The notes: generated by a model not told the origin, from the letters alone. Shown: positions 1 to 17,974, counted from the first letter of the stretch. The stretch is 64,000 bases of DNA from Flaccisagitta enflata (GCA_965153355.1 OZ231127.1:28706001-28770000); one strand, 5' to 3'. Numbers and translations: made by a program.

Positions 1-917
1 TCCGTCATTTATTTTCTCTCCCCAATCAGTTCCCATGATTCCTGCACTGCAAATTTTTGATCCTGATTCTTTTAGAAGAAGTGGGGCAATGATATAATAA
101 AAGAAAAAATCATCTATTCCCAATTTGGGAAAGTCGTAGGGGGAAAATTGAATTTCGGACATACAAATTATTAAACATTTTGCGCAAAAACGAAAAAGAT
201 GATTTCATGAGTTGCGAAATGGGCTCTGATCATTTCAATCGGTTGTAATGTGAAGGTATAGTCCCTGGGAGGTTGGAACATGAAATATTGCAAATTTATG
301 CAAATAAAGCTATAGAATACTATTGCGAATGCGAGCTCAAAATCGAGGGTCCACTAAGATTGGCTGATTATGGATTTGGACCCCCCAGACACACTATTGA
401 TCATATTAAAAAGGAAATGGTGATTTAGATCATGTTAGAAATTGCGATTTTTTCCATCAGTCTGTCAGTGAAAATCACCGACTATGAATTCAGTAGTAAT
501 ATGGCTTGGATAACATAACATTATAACCCAAAAATTAGAAAAAGGACGAACCTTGGGAGCTCTTACCCGTGTTTAATGCGCACCCCTCACAACTTTCCTT
601 AGAATTATCTAAATCCATCTTAACCCTTACTATAGAGCAGCTCGACAGATACAAATCAACAGCACGAAAAACCTTTGTCAGCTATTTATGGAATGGGCAA
701 GTGACAAAGAGTACCATATTTGTGTGCTGAATTGCGACCCGTGCATTCCGCACACCTATCTGATGTTCCCGTTGTGGAAATGCTCATAACATCCATAACC
801 TAAGATCAAGATTTTTCCCTCATACTGAGAACAGTCTACCAAGATACGCTTGAGTCAACCTCAAGCCAACCAGAGCTGAGGTCTCTACGATCATAATTTT
901 TCGCGTTATGATTTTTT
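1..917. other. Left-edge stretch, no gene recognised
   Basis: AT-rich DNA without a convincing long coding frame or a domain that I recognise on either strand. No microsatellite or clear inverted repeat is visible. It could be intergenic DNA or intron. Confidence 0.5.
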
Positions 918-1880
918 GTCCGCGACGGAATACCATTCCGACGCGGACTATAATTCGAGGCGGGTGGGTGTCGTCGTCGTTGTTGTCGTCGTCCACACTT
1001 TTAAAAATGGGCTAACTTTTGAACGCCTTGACCGATTTGCTTCATATTTGGAGGGAAGTTGTACTAGGGTAAGCCGCTTTGCGGCCTATGCGTATGTTAT
1101 GATCCGACCCACCCAACCGGCCCAACCAGCCTACCAGCCTAAAAGTGAAAAATGTGCATAACTTTGGCATTTTCAACCGATTTGGTTGAAACTTGGTATG
1201 TAGTCTCTAAATGGAAGGACTCAACATATGTATTTGAATTGTAAAGATTTTAGCATGCTAACCGGCCAAACCGGCCTACCACCCAACCAGCCTACCAGCC
1301 GAAAAGTGAAAAACGTGCATAACTTCTGCATTTTTCAACCGATTTGGTTAAAACTTGGTATGTAGTCTCTAAATGGAAGGACTCAACATATGTATTTGAA
1401 TTGTAAAGATTTCAGCATGCTAACCGGCCAAACCGGCCTACCACCCAACCAGCCTACCAGCCGAATAGTGAAAAATGTGCATAACTTCTGCATTTTTCAA
1501 CCGATTTGGTTGAAACTTGGTATGTAGTCTCTGAATAGAAGGACTCAATATAAGTATTTGAATCGTGAAGATTTTAGCATGCTAACCGGCCAAACCGGCC
1601 TACCACCCAACTAGCCTACCAGCCTTAAAGTGAAAAAAGTTCATAACTTTGGCGTTTTTCAACTGATGAGGTGTAAACTTGGTATGCTTTCTCTAAATGG
1701 AAGGACTCAACATATGTATTTGATTTGTAAAGATTTTAGCATGCTAACCGGCCTACCACCCAACCAGCCTACCAGCCTACCACCTTAAAAGTGAAAAATG
1801 TGCATAACTTGAACAATTCTCAATCGATTTGGTTAAAATTTGGTATGTAGACTCAAAATTAAATGGCTCAACCTATGCAT
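918..1880 (-). mobile_element. Hairpin-ended element with 162-bp tandem repeats (truncated)
   Basis: Read on the minus strand this is the 3' part of a non-autonomous element. The terminal hairpin (918-948) has arms beginning GTCCGCG and a short loop. It is followed on the minus strand by a T/A-rich run and preceded by TATAG. Next to the hairpin is a GTC/GTT microsatellite (about 965-995). The body (about 1095-1880) is a tandem array with a period near 162 bp, marked by repeats of GCATGCTAACCGGCC at about 1253, 1415, 1577 and 1739. Fuller copies lie at 56309-57939 and 60243-61277, and a severely truncated one at 47335-47405. The 5' terminus seen in those copies (GTCCGCGACGGA) is missing here, where a 13-bp satellite begins. 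I infer a Helentron/HINE-like element. Confidence 0.7.
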
Positions 1881-1917
1881 ATGAACAAAGCAGCTTATCT
1901 CTCAACCCCTACTTGAC

Positions 1918-2792
1918 CGCTATTTGACAAGACCATTTGACAGTACTGTTTGACAACGGTATTTGACAACGGCTTTCGACAACACTTCGACAACACCATT
2001 TGACAACACCGTTTGACAACGCCGTTTGACAACGCCGTTCAACAACGCCATTTCACAACGCCGTTCAACAACGCCATTTGACAACGCCATTTGACAACGC
2101 CATTCAACCACGCTGTCAACAACACCGTTCGACAACGCCGTTCGACAACGCCGTTCGACAACGCCGTTTGACAACGCCGTTTGACAACGCCGTTTGACAA
2201 CGCCGTTTGACAACGCCGTTTGACAACGCCGTTCGACAACGCCGTTTGACAACGCCGTTTGACAACGCCGTTTGACAACGCCGTTTGACAACGCCGTTTG
2301 ACAACGCCGTTTGACAACGCCGTTTGACAACGCCGTTTGACAACGCCGTTTGACAACGCCGTTTGACAACGCCGTTTGACAACGCCGTTTGACAACGCCG
2401 TTTGACAACGCCGTTTGACAACGCCGTTTGACAACGCCGTTTGACAACGCCGTTTGACAACGCCGTTTGACAACGCCGTTTGACAACGCCGTTCGACAAC
2501 GCCGTTTGACAACGCCGTTTGACAACGCCGTTTGACAACGCCGTTTGACAACGCCGTTTGACAACGCCGTTTGACAACGCCGTTTGACAACGCCGTTTGA
2601 CAACGCCGTTTGACAACGCCGTTTGACAACGCCGTTTGACAACGCCGTTTGACAACGCCCTTTGACAACGCCGTTTGACAACGCCCTTCGACAACGCCCT
2701 TCGACAACGCCCTTCGACAACGCCCTTCGACAACGCCCTTCGACAACGCCCTTCGACAACGCCCTTCGACAACGCCCTTCGACAACGCCGCG
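1918..2792. repeat. 13-bp satellite, about 65 copies
   Basis: Consensus TTTGACAACGCCG. The array has a diverged left flank (1918-2140), a near-homogeneous core (2140-2660) and a right block dominated by a CTTCGACAACGCC variant (2660-2790). Thirteen is not a multiple of three and the unit lacks stops on one strand, so long spurious reading frames occur in all three frames. They are not genes. Confidence 0.95.
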
Positions 2793-2936
2793 AACCCATA
2801 CTCTTTCAAGATTTTTTAATCTTTTATTTTTCGCATTTTCATTGATCCTTATTTCCGGACCTATGTAACAAAAGAGAAGTCAAGATGTTACGCAAATTTT
2901 GCACAAATTATGACGCTAGCTTTCGCTTTCTACTCT

Positions 2937-3015
<79 letters not shown>

Positions 3016-3038
3016 ACACACACACATACATACACACA

Positions 3039-3093
<55 letters not shown>

Positions 3094-3182
3094 AAAGACG
3101 CAGAGACACACACATACACCTACACACCCATTCTAAGACGGTGGAAGACAGAGAGGATAAAGAGACACAGAGACAGACATTG
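2937..3182. repeat. (GA)n-(CA)n compound microsatellite
   Basis: About 75 bp of GA dinucleotide passes directly into about 80 bp of CA with occasional TA steps, followed by a degenerate purine-rich tail. A very similar compound GA/CA locus is at 27868-28025. Confidence 0.95.
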
Positions 3183-3249
3183 AATAACAAAAACAGGTAC
3201 TGTTTTCGAACTCGCTGATGTCTTTTGTTTTACTTACTTTCTAAGGGTT

Positions 3250-3350
3250 TTTTTTATTTAGGGTTAGGGGTAGGGTTAGGGTTGAAGTTGGGGTTGGGGG
3301 TGGTTTTAGGGTTAGGGTCAGGGTCAGGGCTAGCGTTGTGGCTTGGTGAG
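3250..3350. repeat. Degenerate telomere-like GGGTTA tract
   Basis: Roughly 90 bp of imperfect TTAGGG-like hexamers (GGGTTA, GGGGTT, GGGTCA), separate from the large interstitial array at 15.0-17.0 kb. Confidence 0.75.
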
Positions 3351-3559
3351 AGCTGGGTTTTATACATTACAACCCGAATCTACTCGAATTAAAGCTTCGC
3401 CCAAACGGGAAAACCCGGTAAAAACAAAAGATCAGTAGCGTCTTCGAAATTTCTTCCCAAAAACAGACAGGCAGTCATTCAAACAGCATGAGATGCACAT
3501 CCAGGAGAACATTTAATGAAATAAAGACTCCCATTTATGATTTTTTTTTTGGTCGGCGA

Positions 3560-4176
3560 TAGCTGCCTTTATTGGCAGAGGTGCTTTGCCGCACCTAAAA
3601 ATTTAACAAGGTCAAGTGGGCCAACGATACGTCCTCTTTGAATGATTTTTTTTTAGGGAAAAATTTTTTTTAGGTGCGACAAAGCACCTCTATAACTATC
3701 TGTGTCCGTCGGTTGGTCTGTCGGTAACGCATGTGTTCGACGATCCACACGTCGCAATTTATTGGCCTACTTGGTCTTGTTAATGAATGAATAAATGATT
3801 TAATGAATGAATTACTAAATGTATACTTCTTTTACTGGGTTAGAACCACTTTACTGTTGAAACAAGTGACGCGGAGTCACAATATTGTTGCGGATGGGTG
3901 GGCAGGGGTATCCACTATCCAATCCCCATCCACACACCCCCACCTCTCACCCCCCCCCCACACAAACACACATATGTACCTAGAACGCTCCTTTTCCCAC
4001 TTTTTGGCACAATCACCACAGTTAGACAGATGGATGGACAAAGCCGCTTATATAGTTGCGTGTCCGCAACTAGAAATGCATGATTTCGATGTTTTTTTAA
4101 TGAATGCATTACCGACTGACTAACTGACCTACCAAGGAACACCGCCTATTATAGAGATGCGAGGACGCATCTAAAA
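3560..4176 (+). mobile_element. Cluster of nested hairpin-ended (HINE-like) elements
   Basis: Four terminal structures are packed here. A solo 3' hairpin AGGTGC-TTTGCC-GCACCT (3579-3596) is followed by AAAA. An outer element starts near 3608 (AAGGTCAAGTGGGCCAA, then GATACGTCCTC) and ends with TATAG and hairpin AGATGCG-AGGA-CGCATCT (4155-4172) plus AAAAA. A reverse copy (about 3655-3780) has hairpin AGGTGC-GACAAA-GCACCT (3672-3689). A fourth has 5' motif GTTGCGGA (near 3888) and 3' hairpin AGTTGCG-TGTC-CGCAACT (4054-4071), preceded by TATAT. A further small hairpin GTGAC-GCGGA-GTCAC is at 3866-3880. In each resolved case the 5' motif is complementary to the 3' hairpin arm. Confidence 0.65.
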
Positions 4177-4939
4177 ATCTGTGAACAATTTTTTGATGCC
4201 ATTAGCTTGTGCAATGGTCGGATCAATTGTGCTTGTACACATGCTCATGTTCATGCTTATGTTCATGAATCAATTATTTCAGTTAATGCAGAATGCGCAC
4301 AGAATGCTTTCGCACCCCATTTGCTCATGCAATGGTTTCATGAAGATGCTCATGCATCATCTATTTAAGTTAATGCAGAAAGTATGTATTGCAGATAGCA
4401 GTACTTAGCCAATACAGAGATGTTTGTCAGTATAGCGACAAAATGGGGTGGGGGGAGAGGCTCCTCAAGGGGAGTGGGGGCAGGTCCAATTTGACGTCCT
4501 TCTGAGAGCATAATGGTCTTCTCCCAGGCTTATCAGTCCCCATCCACCTAGTTAATGAATCTGTCAACCCATAAAGCAATAATATGATCGATAACACCAC
4601 ATCAAATGATCAATTGACTGATATATATAAACGGAGATATTTAACTATGTGTAAATTTTTCCATCAGTTAAAGCTTGAAAAAATCTTTATTTTGCTCAAA
4701 AATTTTACCTAGATTGCTTAAGGCGAAATGGGAAGAGATGAAAGGGTTCCCCATTTCCCATGCAAATCACTGGAAAATTTTTTAGAAAAATCTCAGCTGA
4801 TGAAAATTTCACGACTAAAAGCTTATGAAAAGTACCCATACACTGTCCTCTCAGCTCAAACCCAGGTGAAAAGTCCTAGTACAGAAGGTTTTTTTGTAGT
4901 TTGTCATAGTTTGTGGGTTACTTGAACTAAAACTAACAG
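4177..4939. other. Intergenic stretch, no gene recognised
   Basis: Contains a loosely repeated ATGTTCATGCT-type segment (about 4235-4375) and otherwise AT-rich single-copy-looking DNA. The short open frames present show no recognisable motif. Confidence 0.45.
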
Positions 4940-5355
4940 TTGTGAAATCTTGTCAAGGGCGCTTTTTGAGAAAAATGAAAGAAAGGATAATTTTAGCCTC
5001 AATTTTTTATTAAGAATTTTATAACTCGTCCAAACCTTTTTTTTTTTTTTATGCCAAATTTGTAATCCTGATGTTATTTCCTTTCATTTGATAGGTCGCA
5101 ATGTATGGTTTTATGCAGAAAAAAATTTTTTCAATTTTTACAATTACAATTTTGCAATGGTGGCTAAAAAATTGATGATCATAATTCTTTGAAAAAGTAT
5201 ATAGTGCGACATATCAAATGAAAGGATATATTATCAAGATGACAGATTTGCTAACAAAAAAGAGGTTTGGATAAGTTAGAAAAATCTATTTTTATTTTAA
5301 GGCTAAAGATTTTTTTTTCAAATTGCTCCAAAAGCGCCCTTGACAAGATTTTATG
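4940..5355. mobile_element. Foldback (palindromic MITE-like) element
   Basis: The two ends are inverted copies: TCTTGTCAAGGGCGCTTTT near 4950 and its complement near 5328-5348. Inner arms also match, including GATAGGTCGCAATGTAT near 5090 against a GTGCGACATATC motif near 5207. No coding capacity. The inner GTGYGACMTATCAAAT motif recurs in the foldbacks at 9562-10502 and 58058-58716. Confidence 0.7.
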
Positions 5356-5712
5356 AGTGATAGATAAAGTTCAATCAACCCTCAAACAATGAGAAACGGC
5401 AAAACAACCCACTGTACTGTGACTTTTGACCTGGACTTGTGTTGGGAGGAGAGTGCCATGTGCCCATGTACCCATGGATTTTGAATGATTTTGTAAAGGT
5501 GTGTGTCTAAAAAATTAAAATCAAAGTTGTGGAAAAAGAAGTAATAATGATAATAATAATTATTATTATGATAATAATGATTATGGTGGTATTTGTTTTT
5601 ATAATTAACCATAATTGCTATAAGCAGGTGTTATTTGGGCAGACGAACTATGGTGCAATCGGGGCATAATTGTAAATGAGCGCAAGCTGATAAGAGGATC
5701 TTCTAGGCGTGA
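5356..5712. other. Intergenic stretch with an ATT/ATA-rich segment
   Basis: A short AT-rich trinucleotide-like patch (5540-5590) and no recognisable gene. Confidence 0.4.
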
Positions 5713-6250
5713 TATGGGACAGTTGGGTGCTTCACATAGCAAAAGTTGTTTATTTCTTCTCGCCCTTTTTACCTAATGTGGAGTGGCCAATTGTAGAACC
5801 CATACCATTTTTTTTTTTATCAAAAATCATTAATCTTCCGTTTTTTAAAAAATTGTTTTTGAGGGCCTAATTTGCATAAAGCAGTGGGATACAACAATAT
5901 ACTGATATTGTTTGAATTAGCTTTTACAAATTTCTTTTTTTTTTAAAGAATTATAATTCTGCCTTTTCATAAGCTTTTTCATAGCTTATGTTCTAAGATT
6001 TTAGTTTATTTTTACAAGCATCATGATTTTCTAAAAAAAAAAATTGTCCTTTTTGTAACAAAACTACACAGGATTTTGCTGAGTTCGGGGAAATCTGCGG
6101 AAACTTAAAGGCCAAAACAAAAACGGAAGATGAAGGAATTTTGAAAAAAAGAAAATGGTCATCTTCATAATTTTTGCATCTCCACATTACCTAAGTAGGG
6201 TGAAGGGATACTCCCAACTTTTGCTATGCGAAGCACGCAAATGGGACAGT
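5713..6250. mobile_element. Foldback element, about 540 bp
   Basis: The left arm reads GGGACAGTTGGGTGCTTCAC then CATAGCAAAAGTTG. The right arm (about 6205-6250) is its imperfect complement, with AACTTTTGCTATGCGAAGCA. Inner arms match around ACCTAATGTGGAG / CTCCACATTACCT and around the AATCTTCCGTTTT / AAAACGGAAGAT pair. No protein is encoded. Confidence 0.7.
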
Positions 6251-6734
6251 TTTCGTTTTCTATTTGTACAAAGTTCCGATGATACTCAATACATATCGTT
6301 TAAACCTCCCCACGAGAGTGCTATGGCCAACTTCGCCTCTTTGGCTACTTATCAGCTCTTTTACTGCGTGATCTCGGAGAAGGCGGATTTGCGCCGATTC
6401 AGCCGAACATGGGCACCTCTTTCCATTTTCCGCCTCCGGGTGGCTTATCCAGTCTCGGTCACGCGATATTGACTGCAGAAACATCCGGTGCCTCAGATCA
6501 ATATTTCGCTTTTCGAGCGAGATATTCGCGCGCAAAGAAACATCGTATTTAAACTTCAAACCGCTCTAAAAGAAAAATTTAATGCGCCAAAAAGCATGTC
6601 TATCTATGAGAGGTCAATGGTCACGTATTGATTTACTAGGCCTTGTATTTTTCGATACCCCTAGGAGACATCTGAGGACAGTCTTCTTTTAAAATATGTT
6701 AATAACTTAATATATTCTTTCTTGTCCCTGACTG
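6251..6734. other. Upstream flank of the Goliath-like gene
   Basis: No recognisable coding exon. Open frames on both strands overlap each other and lack domain motifs. A distal promoter or 5' non-coding exon could lie here, but nothing in the sequence decides it. Confidence 0.35.
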
Positions 6735-6955
6735 TCTGCGCTGTTTTCAGTCGCAAACTCTTGACTAAAAAAAGACTCCGTCCGTCGGTCTATCCGTGGG
6801 TACATTGGTCCATGACGCTCGAGTTGGAAAGTGTGGAAACTGGCATTTTAGATGCTGCGGTTTTGCTTTTGTGTGTTAGCGTGTTATTGCGTTTGAGCGC
6901 GGTCGAGAGAGTTGTGCGTCCCCACCCACCCGTCCGCGATGATGTTTTAACCCGC
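6735..6955 (-). mobile_element. Decayed hairpin-ended element in the 5' flank
   Basis: Segments such as GTCCGTCGGTCTATCCGT, CGAGTTGGAAAGTGTG and CCCACCCACCCGTCCGCGA match, in the same order, the element at 59533-59668. It lies about 100 bp upstream of the Goliath-like start codon, so the 5' flank or 5' UTR may be partly element-derived. Confidence 0.5.
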
Positions 6956-7023
6956 GTTACTTGTCACTTGATATTTACAGGATTTCGTAAGAGTACACGC
7001 AAAAGACATTATTCCTCCTCACC

Positions 7024-7058
7024 ATGTGTCTCGACGACAACTTATTTACGACTTCGCC

Positions 7059-7062
<4 letters not shown>
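7024..7062 (+). promoter_or_regulatory. Upstream ORF overlapping the start codon
   Basis: A 12-codon frame starts with ATG at 7024 and ends in TGA at 7060-7062, overlapping the main ATG (7059-7061) as ATGA. If the 5' UTR covers it, this arrangement would allow termination-reinitiation control. It is visible in the sequence, but the transcript start is unknown. Confidence 0.4.
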
Positions 7063-13683
<6,621 letters not shown>

Positions 13684-14094
13684 AGTGTTCACGACGATGA
13701 TATGTTGAAAAAAGACTATTATTCATTTGTAGAATAGACAATTATTCATTTGTAGTATGATGTTAACCACTTGTATAGCATGACGGTTATCGTGGTTTTC
13801 AAATGCCCTCTCTCTCTCTGTCCCTCGATTCTTTCGGTAAATCATATACAAATCCGTTTTAACCCGGAGAGGCAAATTGTTTTGACATTCGGTGGGATAC
13901 ATGGATGCACGCCCCAAGCTGGAGGGTTGCTTGTTAGGGTGTCTTAAAGAATGGTCAAATCCAAGTGTACTCACGGCCATGACGATAGATTTCAAAGACT
14001 TAGAGAGTAACGTGACCGCTTTCTACTTTTAAATTTTATAATAGGGGTTAATTCCACTTATCTCTGACTCCAGACGGGTGGCCTATGTAATCGA
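13684..14094. other. 3' flank of the Goliath-like gene
   Basis: Presumed 3' UTR and start of intergenic DNA. Contains a short tandem of ATTATTCATTTGTAGAAT-like sequence just after the stop. No polyadenylation signal is evident. Confidence 0.4.
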
Positions 14095-14335
14095 CTTAGG
14101 GGTGGGAGGGGTGGACGGGTGTCCAAAATCAGACGGGTGGAATTGAACTTGGTTGGGTGGACACGGGTGGACAAATGCAGGCAGGGGTGGATGGGTGGCT
14201 ACAGGGGTGGTAGGGTGGACAGTTGTCTGAAGGGGAGGACAGGTGGACACAGGGGTGGATGGGTGTATGGGTGGACGGGTGGACGGGTGGATAAGAACGG
14301 GTGGACGGGTGGATAAGAACGGGTGGATCGCGCAG
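14095..14335. repeat. Degenerate GGGTGGAC-type minisatellite
   Basis: Irregular repeats of GGGTGGAC, GGGTGGAT and GGGTGTATGGGTGGAC over about 240 bp. A related GGCCGGGTGGATGAGT array lies at 17395-17545. Confidence 0.8.
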
Positions 14336-14999
14336 CTAATCTCAACGAAGATGCTCCTTTGTTTCTGTTTTTGTCATGTCGTTTCTCTTTTAGACAGGTA
14401 CTGCCACCTTCAGAATTTGGAATACGTTGATAAGTCAGGAAAAAAAGGTCAACGTCACACAAGTCACATCAGTCAACAAGAAAAGAAAAAAAAATACGAT
14501 GATGGTACAGATTCTCAATCGCACTATCTTTGGGAGATTCGGTCGGTCTGCTCATGGCAGCAAATATCTCTCAACATTCATTGTCATTAATATATTTGTG
14601 CATTTAGTGATATTTCATTAGTAGGGGATTGATCTGTGCCATTTCATCTGCCCCATTCTGCGCCATCAGTAGCCTGAGCGCCAGACAGCGAATCCTAGGT
14701 CCGCCGATATAACTGATACTCTCTCGACCTTTGAACAACACCAATGATCGTGCACGACAACTCTTGACAACAGTCCTCATCCTCTGGACAACGCCACCGG
14801 CATTCAAAATCGATTCACTCTTACGACTACTGCGATCAACGACGACGACGGCGGGCATACAACCATTCACGCGGACAAGCGAGGTTCTTTTAAACCAAGA
14901 ACGAGCGGTCTTGCCCTTGGGTGGCAACGAATTCCCGATCTTTGCAAAACGTCTTTTCTCTAACAAGGTGAGATGGTTTCAGCAAAATGGAGGTTGTTG
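14336..14999. other. Intergenic stretch, no gene recognised
   Basis: A frame at 14731-15066 has moderate GC and a coding look for about 80 residues, but no recognisable domain, and it runs into the telomere-like array. I do not call it. Confidence 0.4.
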
Positions 15000-15765
15000 T
15001 AAGGTTGAGTTCATGTTGAGTTATGGGTTAGGAATTGGCTCGAGTTTAGGTTTGGGATTCGGTTAAGGGTTAGGAATCGAGTTGAGTTTAGGGTTAGGGA
15101 TTGGGTTGAGTTTAGGGTTAGGGATTGGATTGAGAATAGGCTTAGGGATTGGGTTGAGAATAGGCTTAGGGATTCGGTTGAGTTTAGGGTTAGGGATTGG
15201 GTCAAGTTTAGGGTTAGGTATTGTGTTAGGTATTGTGTTGAGTTTAGGGTTAGGTATTGTGTTGAGATTAGGCTTAGGGATTGGGTTGAGTTTAGGCTTA
15301 GGGATTGGGTTGAGTTTAGGCTTAGGGATTGGGTTGAGTTTAAGCTTAGGGAATGGGTTGTTTAGGCTTAGGGATTGGGTTGAGTTTAAGCTTAGGGAAT
15401 GGGTTGAGTTTAGGATTAGGGGTTGGGTTGAGTTTAGGATTAGGGATTGGGTTGAGTTTAGGGTTAGGGATTGGGTTGAGGTTAGGGATTGGGTTGAGTT
15501 TAGGGTTAGGGATTGGGTTGAGTTTAGGGTTAGGGATTGGGTTGAGTTTAGGGTTAGGGATTGGGTTGAGTTTAGGGTTAGGGATTGGGTTGAGTTTAGG
15601 GTTAGGGATTGGGTTGAGTTTAGGGTTAGGGATTGGGTTGAGTTTAGGGTTAGGGATTGGGTTGAGTTTAGGGTTAGGGATTGGGTTGAGTTTAGGGTTA
15701 GGGATTGGGTTGAGTTTAGGGTTAGGGATTGGGTTGAGTTTAGGGTTAGGGTTTAAACCTCAAGC
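15000..15765 (+). repeat. Interstitial telomere-like array, 24-bp higher-order unit
   Basis: The unit is four hexamers: TTAGGG, ATTGGG, TTGAGT, TTAGGG. The left edge is diverged and the right part near-perfect. Because 24 is a multiple of three, open frames encode monotonous LGLGIGLS-type or RVRDWVEF-type repeats that are not genes. Confidence 0.93.
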
Positions 15766-16735
15766 GTAAAAGTGCTATACTTTCTTATAACGCTAACCCT
15801 AACCCTAACCCTAACCCGCGACGCTCATGAGCGGGTGCATGTCGCTCACTTACTGAAACATTAACCCTAACCTCCAAACCCTAACCCTAACCTCCAAACC
15901 CTAACCCTAACCTTATTTGACTTCACTTTGGAGGTATATGGGTTAGGGTTAGGGTTAGGGTTAGGGTTTGACTTTACTGTTGAGGTATATGTTGCGGGTT
16001 AGGGTTAGGGTTAGGGTTAAACTTCACTTTGGAGGTTTATGTTGCGGGTTAGGGTTAGGGTTAGGGTTTGACTTCACTTGGGAGGTATATGTTGCGGGTT
16101 AGGGTTAGGGTTGAGGGTTAGGGTTGGAGTGGAGAGGTTAGGGTTAGGGTTTGGGTTAACCCTAACCCGTTTAGGTGAGTGAATGGGATTGGGTTGAGTT
16201 TAGGGTTAGGGATTGGGTTGAGTTTAGGGTTAGGGATTGGGTTGAGTTTAGGGTTAGGGATTGGGTTGAGTTTAGGGTTAGGGTTTAAACCTCAAGCGTA
16301 AAAGTGCTATACTTTCTTATAACGCTAACCCTAACCCTAACCCTAACCCGCGACGCTCATGAGCGGGTGCATGTCGCTCACTTACTGAAACATTAACCCT
16401 AACCTCCAAACCCTAACCCTAACCTCCAAACCCTAACCCTAACCTTATTTGACTTCACTTTGGAGGTATATGGGTTAGGGTTAGGGTTAGGGTTAGGGTT
16501 TGACTTTACTGTTGAGGTATATGTTGCGGGTTAGGGTTAGGGTTAGGGTTAAACTTCACTTTGGAGGTTTATGTTGCGGGTTAGGGTTAGGGTTAGGGTT
16601 AGGGTTTGACTTCACTTGGGAGGTATATGTTGCGGGTTAGGGTTAGGGTTGAGGGTTAGGGTTGGAGTGGAGAGGTTAGGGTTTGGGTTAACCCTAACCC
16701 GTTTAGGTGAGTGAATGGGATTGGGTTGAGTTTAG
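15750..16735. repeat. Duplicated ~532-bp block with TTAGGG in both orientations
   Basis: A composite block holding GTTTAAACCTCAAGCG, then CCCTAA runs, a short unique piece and then TTAGGG runs occurs twice, with the marker at 15751 and 16283. Both copies contain opposed CCCTAA and TTAGGG tracts and linkers such as GACTTCACTTTGGAGG. The copies are nearly identical, indicating recent duplication. Confidence 0.88.
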
Positions 16736-16985
16736 GGTTAGGGATTGGGTTGAGTTTAGGGTTAGGGATTGGGTTGAGTTTAGGGTTAGGGATTGGGTTG
16801 AGTTTAGGGTTAGGGATTGGGTTGAGTTTAGGGTTAGGGATTGGGTTGAGTTTAGGGTTAGGGATTGGGTTGAGTTTAGGGTTAGGGATTGGGTTGAGTT
16901 TAGGGTTAGGGATTGGGTTGAGTTTAGGGTTAGGGATTGGGTTGAGTTTAGGGATAGGGATTGGGTTGAGTTAAGGGATAGGGAT
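16711..16985 (+). repeat. Second 24-bp telomere-like array
   Basis: Eleven or so copies of the same TTAGGG-ATTGGG-TTGAGT-TTAGGG unit resume after the duplicated block and decay at 16950-16985. Confidence 0.92.
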
Positions 16986-17014
16986 TGGGTCGGCCACAGG
17001 CGGTCTACAGGCAA

Positions 17015-17275
17015 TATGTCAACTTTGCCACAGGCTGAGTCAACTTTGCCGCAAGCAAAGTCAACTTTGCCGCAAGCAAAGTCAACTTTGCCGCAGGCAA
17101 AGTCAACTTTTCCAGGCAAAGTCAACTTTGCCGCAGGCAAAGTCAACTTTGCCGCAGGCAAAGTCAACTTTGCCGCAGGCAAAGTCAACTTTGCCGCAGG
17201 CAAAGTCAACTTTGCCGCAGGCAAAGTCAACTTTGCCGCAGGCAAAGTCAACTTTGCCGCAGGCAAAGTCAACTT
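17015..17275. repeat. 21-bp minisatellite
   Basis: About 12 copies of GCCGCAGGCAAAGTCAACTT(T), with one shortened variant near 17110. It directly abuts the telomere-like array and is followed by a TTCTATC-rich patch (17275-17345). Confidence 0.93.
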
Positions 17276-17394
17276 CTTCTATCTTCTTCTATCTTCTATC
17301 TTCTATCTTCTATCTATTCTTCTATCTTCTTCTATCTTTTACCTTAACAGATTATCGACGAAATTGATTTGAGACGATGCTTCATGAGAATTTA

Positions 17395-17545
17395 TGGATG
17401 GCCGGGTGGCTGGGTGGTCGGGTGGCCAGGTGGCCGGGTGGATGAGTGGCCGGGTGGATGAGTGGCTGGGTGGCCGGGTGGATGAGTGGCAGGATGGATG
17501 AGTGGCCGGGTGGCTGACTGGCTGGGTGGCCGGGTGGCCATTCAC
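17395..17545. repeat. GGCCGGGTGGATGAGT minisatellite
   Basis: Variable 8-16-bp units of GGCCGGGTGG, GGCTGGGTGG and ATGAGTGGC over about 150 bp. Confidence 0.85.
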
Positions 17546-17597
17546 TCAATTCTAGTAAGGGGTGTCTTTTTTTCACAGGGGTGGCGAAAATTGATTC

Positions 17598-17661
17598 AAG
17601 GGTGGCCAGGGTAGCTGAAGGGGTGGCATTGGCCACCCCTTCAGCTACCCTGGCCACCCTT
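17598..17661. repeat. Perfect 30-bp hairpin with 4-nt loop
   Basis: Positions 17598-17627 are exactly complementary to 17632-17661, with loop ATTG. The stem is GC-rich (starts AAGGGTGGCCAGGG). This is the most stable compact hairpin that I see in the window. It could be the relic of a small element or a transcribed hairpin. Confidence 0.95.
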
Positions 17662-17974
17662 CCACCCATCTGGAGACATCCATTAGTGGAATGATCCATA
17701 ATAGGGAAGGGGACAGGGGGGTGGTCATTAGCAAACTTAATCTTCTGTGATGACAATGGTCACATTTATCCTGCCATCCTGCGTGGAAGACGAGATTCGG
17801 ATTTGACGATAATCTGTCCTTCTGATGCTAAAAGTACCGGATCTTTGCATCCGATAGCAAACGATAAATGATCGATGGCGGAGGTGCAAACTATTGTGTT
17901 TATGAAATGCACATGAAAATGAAATCACCAGTAATTGTAAGAATATGAGTGTAATTGATGGGAATACACCCTCG

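Noticed and set aside
1920-2809. Long overlapping frames of ALSNGVVKRRCQT-type repeats
   Set aside because: They come from a 13-bp satellite that is open in all three frames of one strand. No start context, splice sites or domain.
15082-17372. LGLGIGLS and RVRDWVEF repeat proteins
   Set aside because: Translation of the 24-bp telomere-like array; different frames give equally long products.
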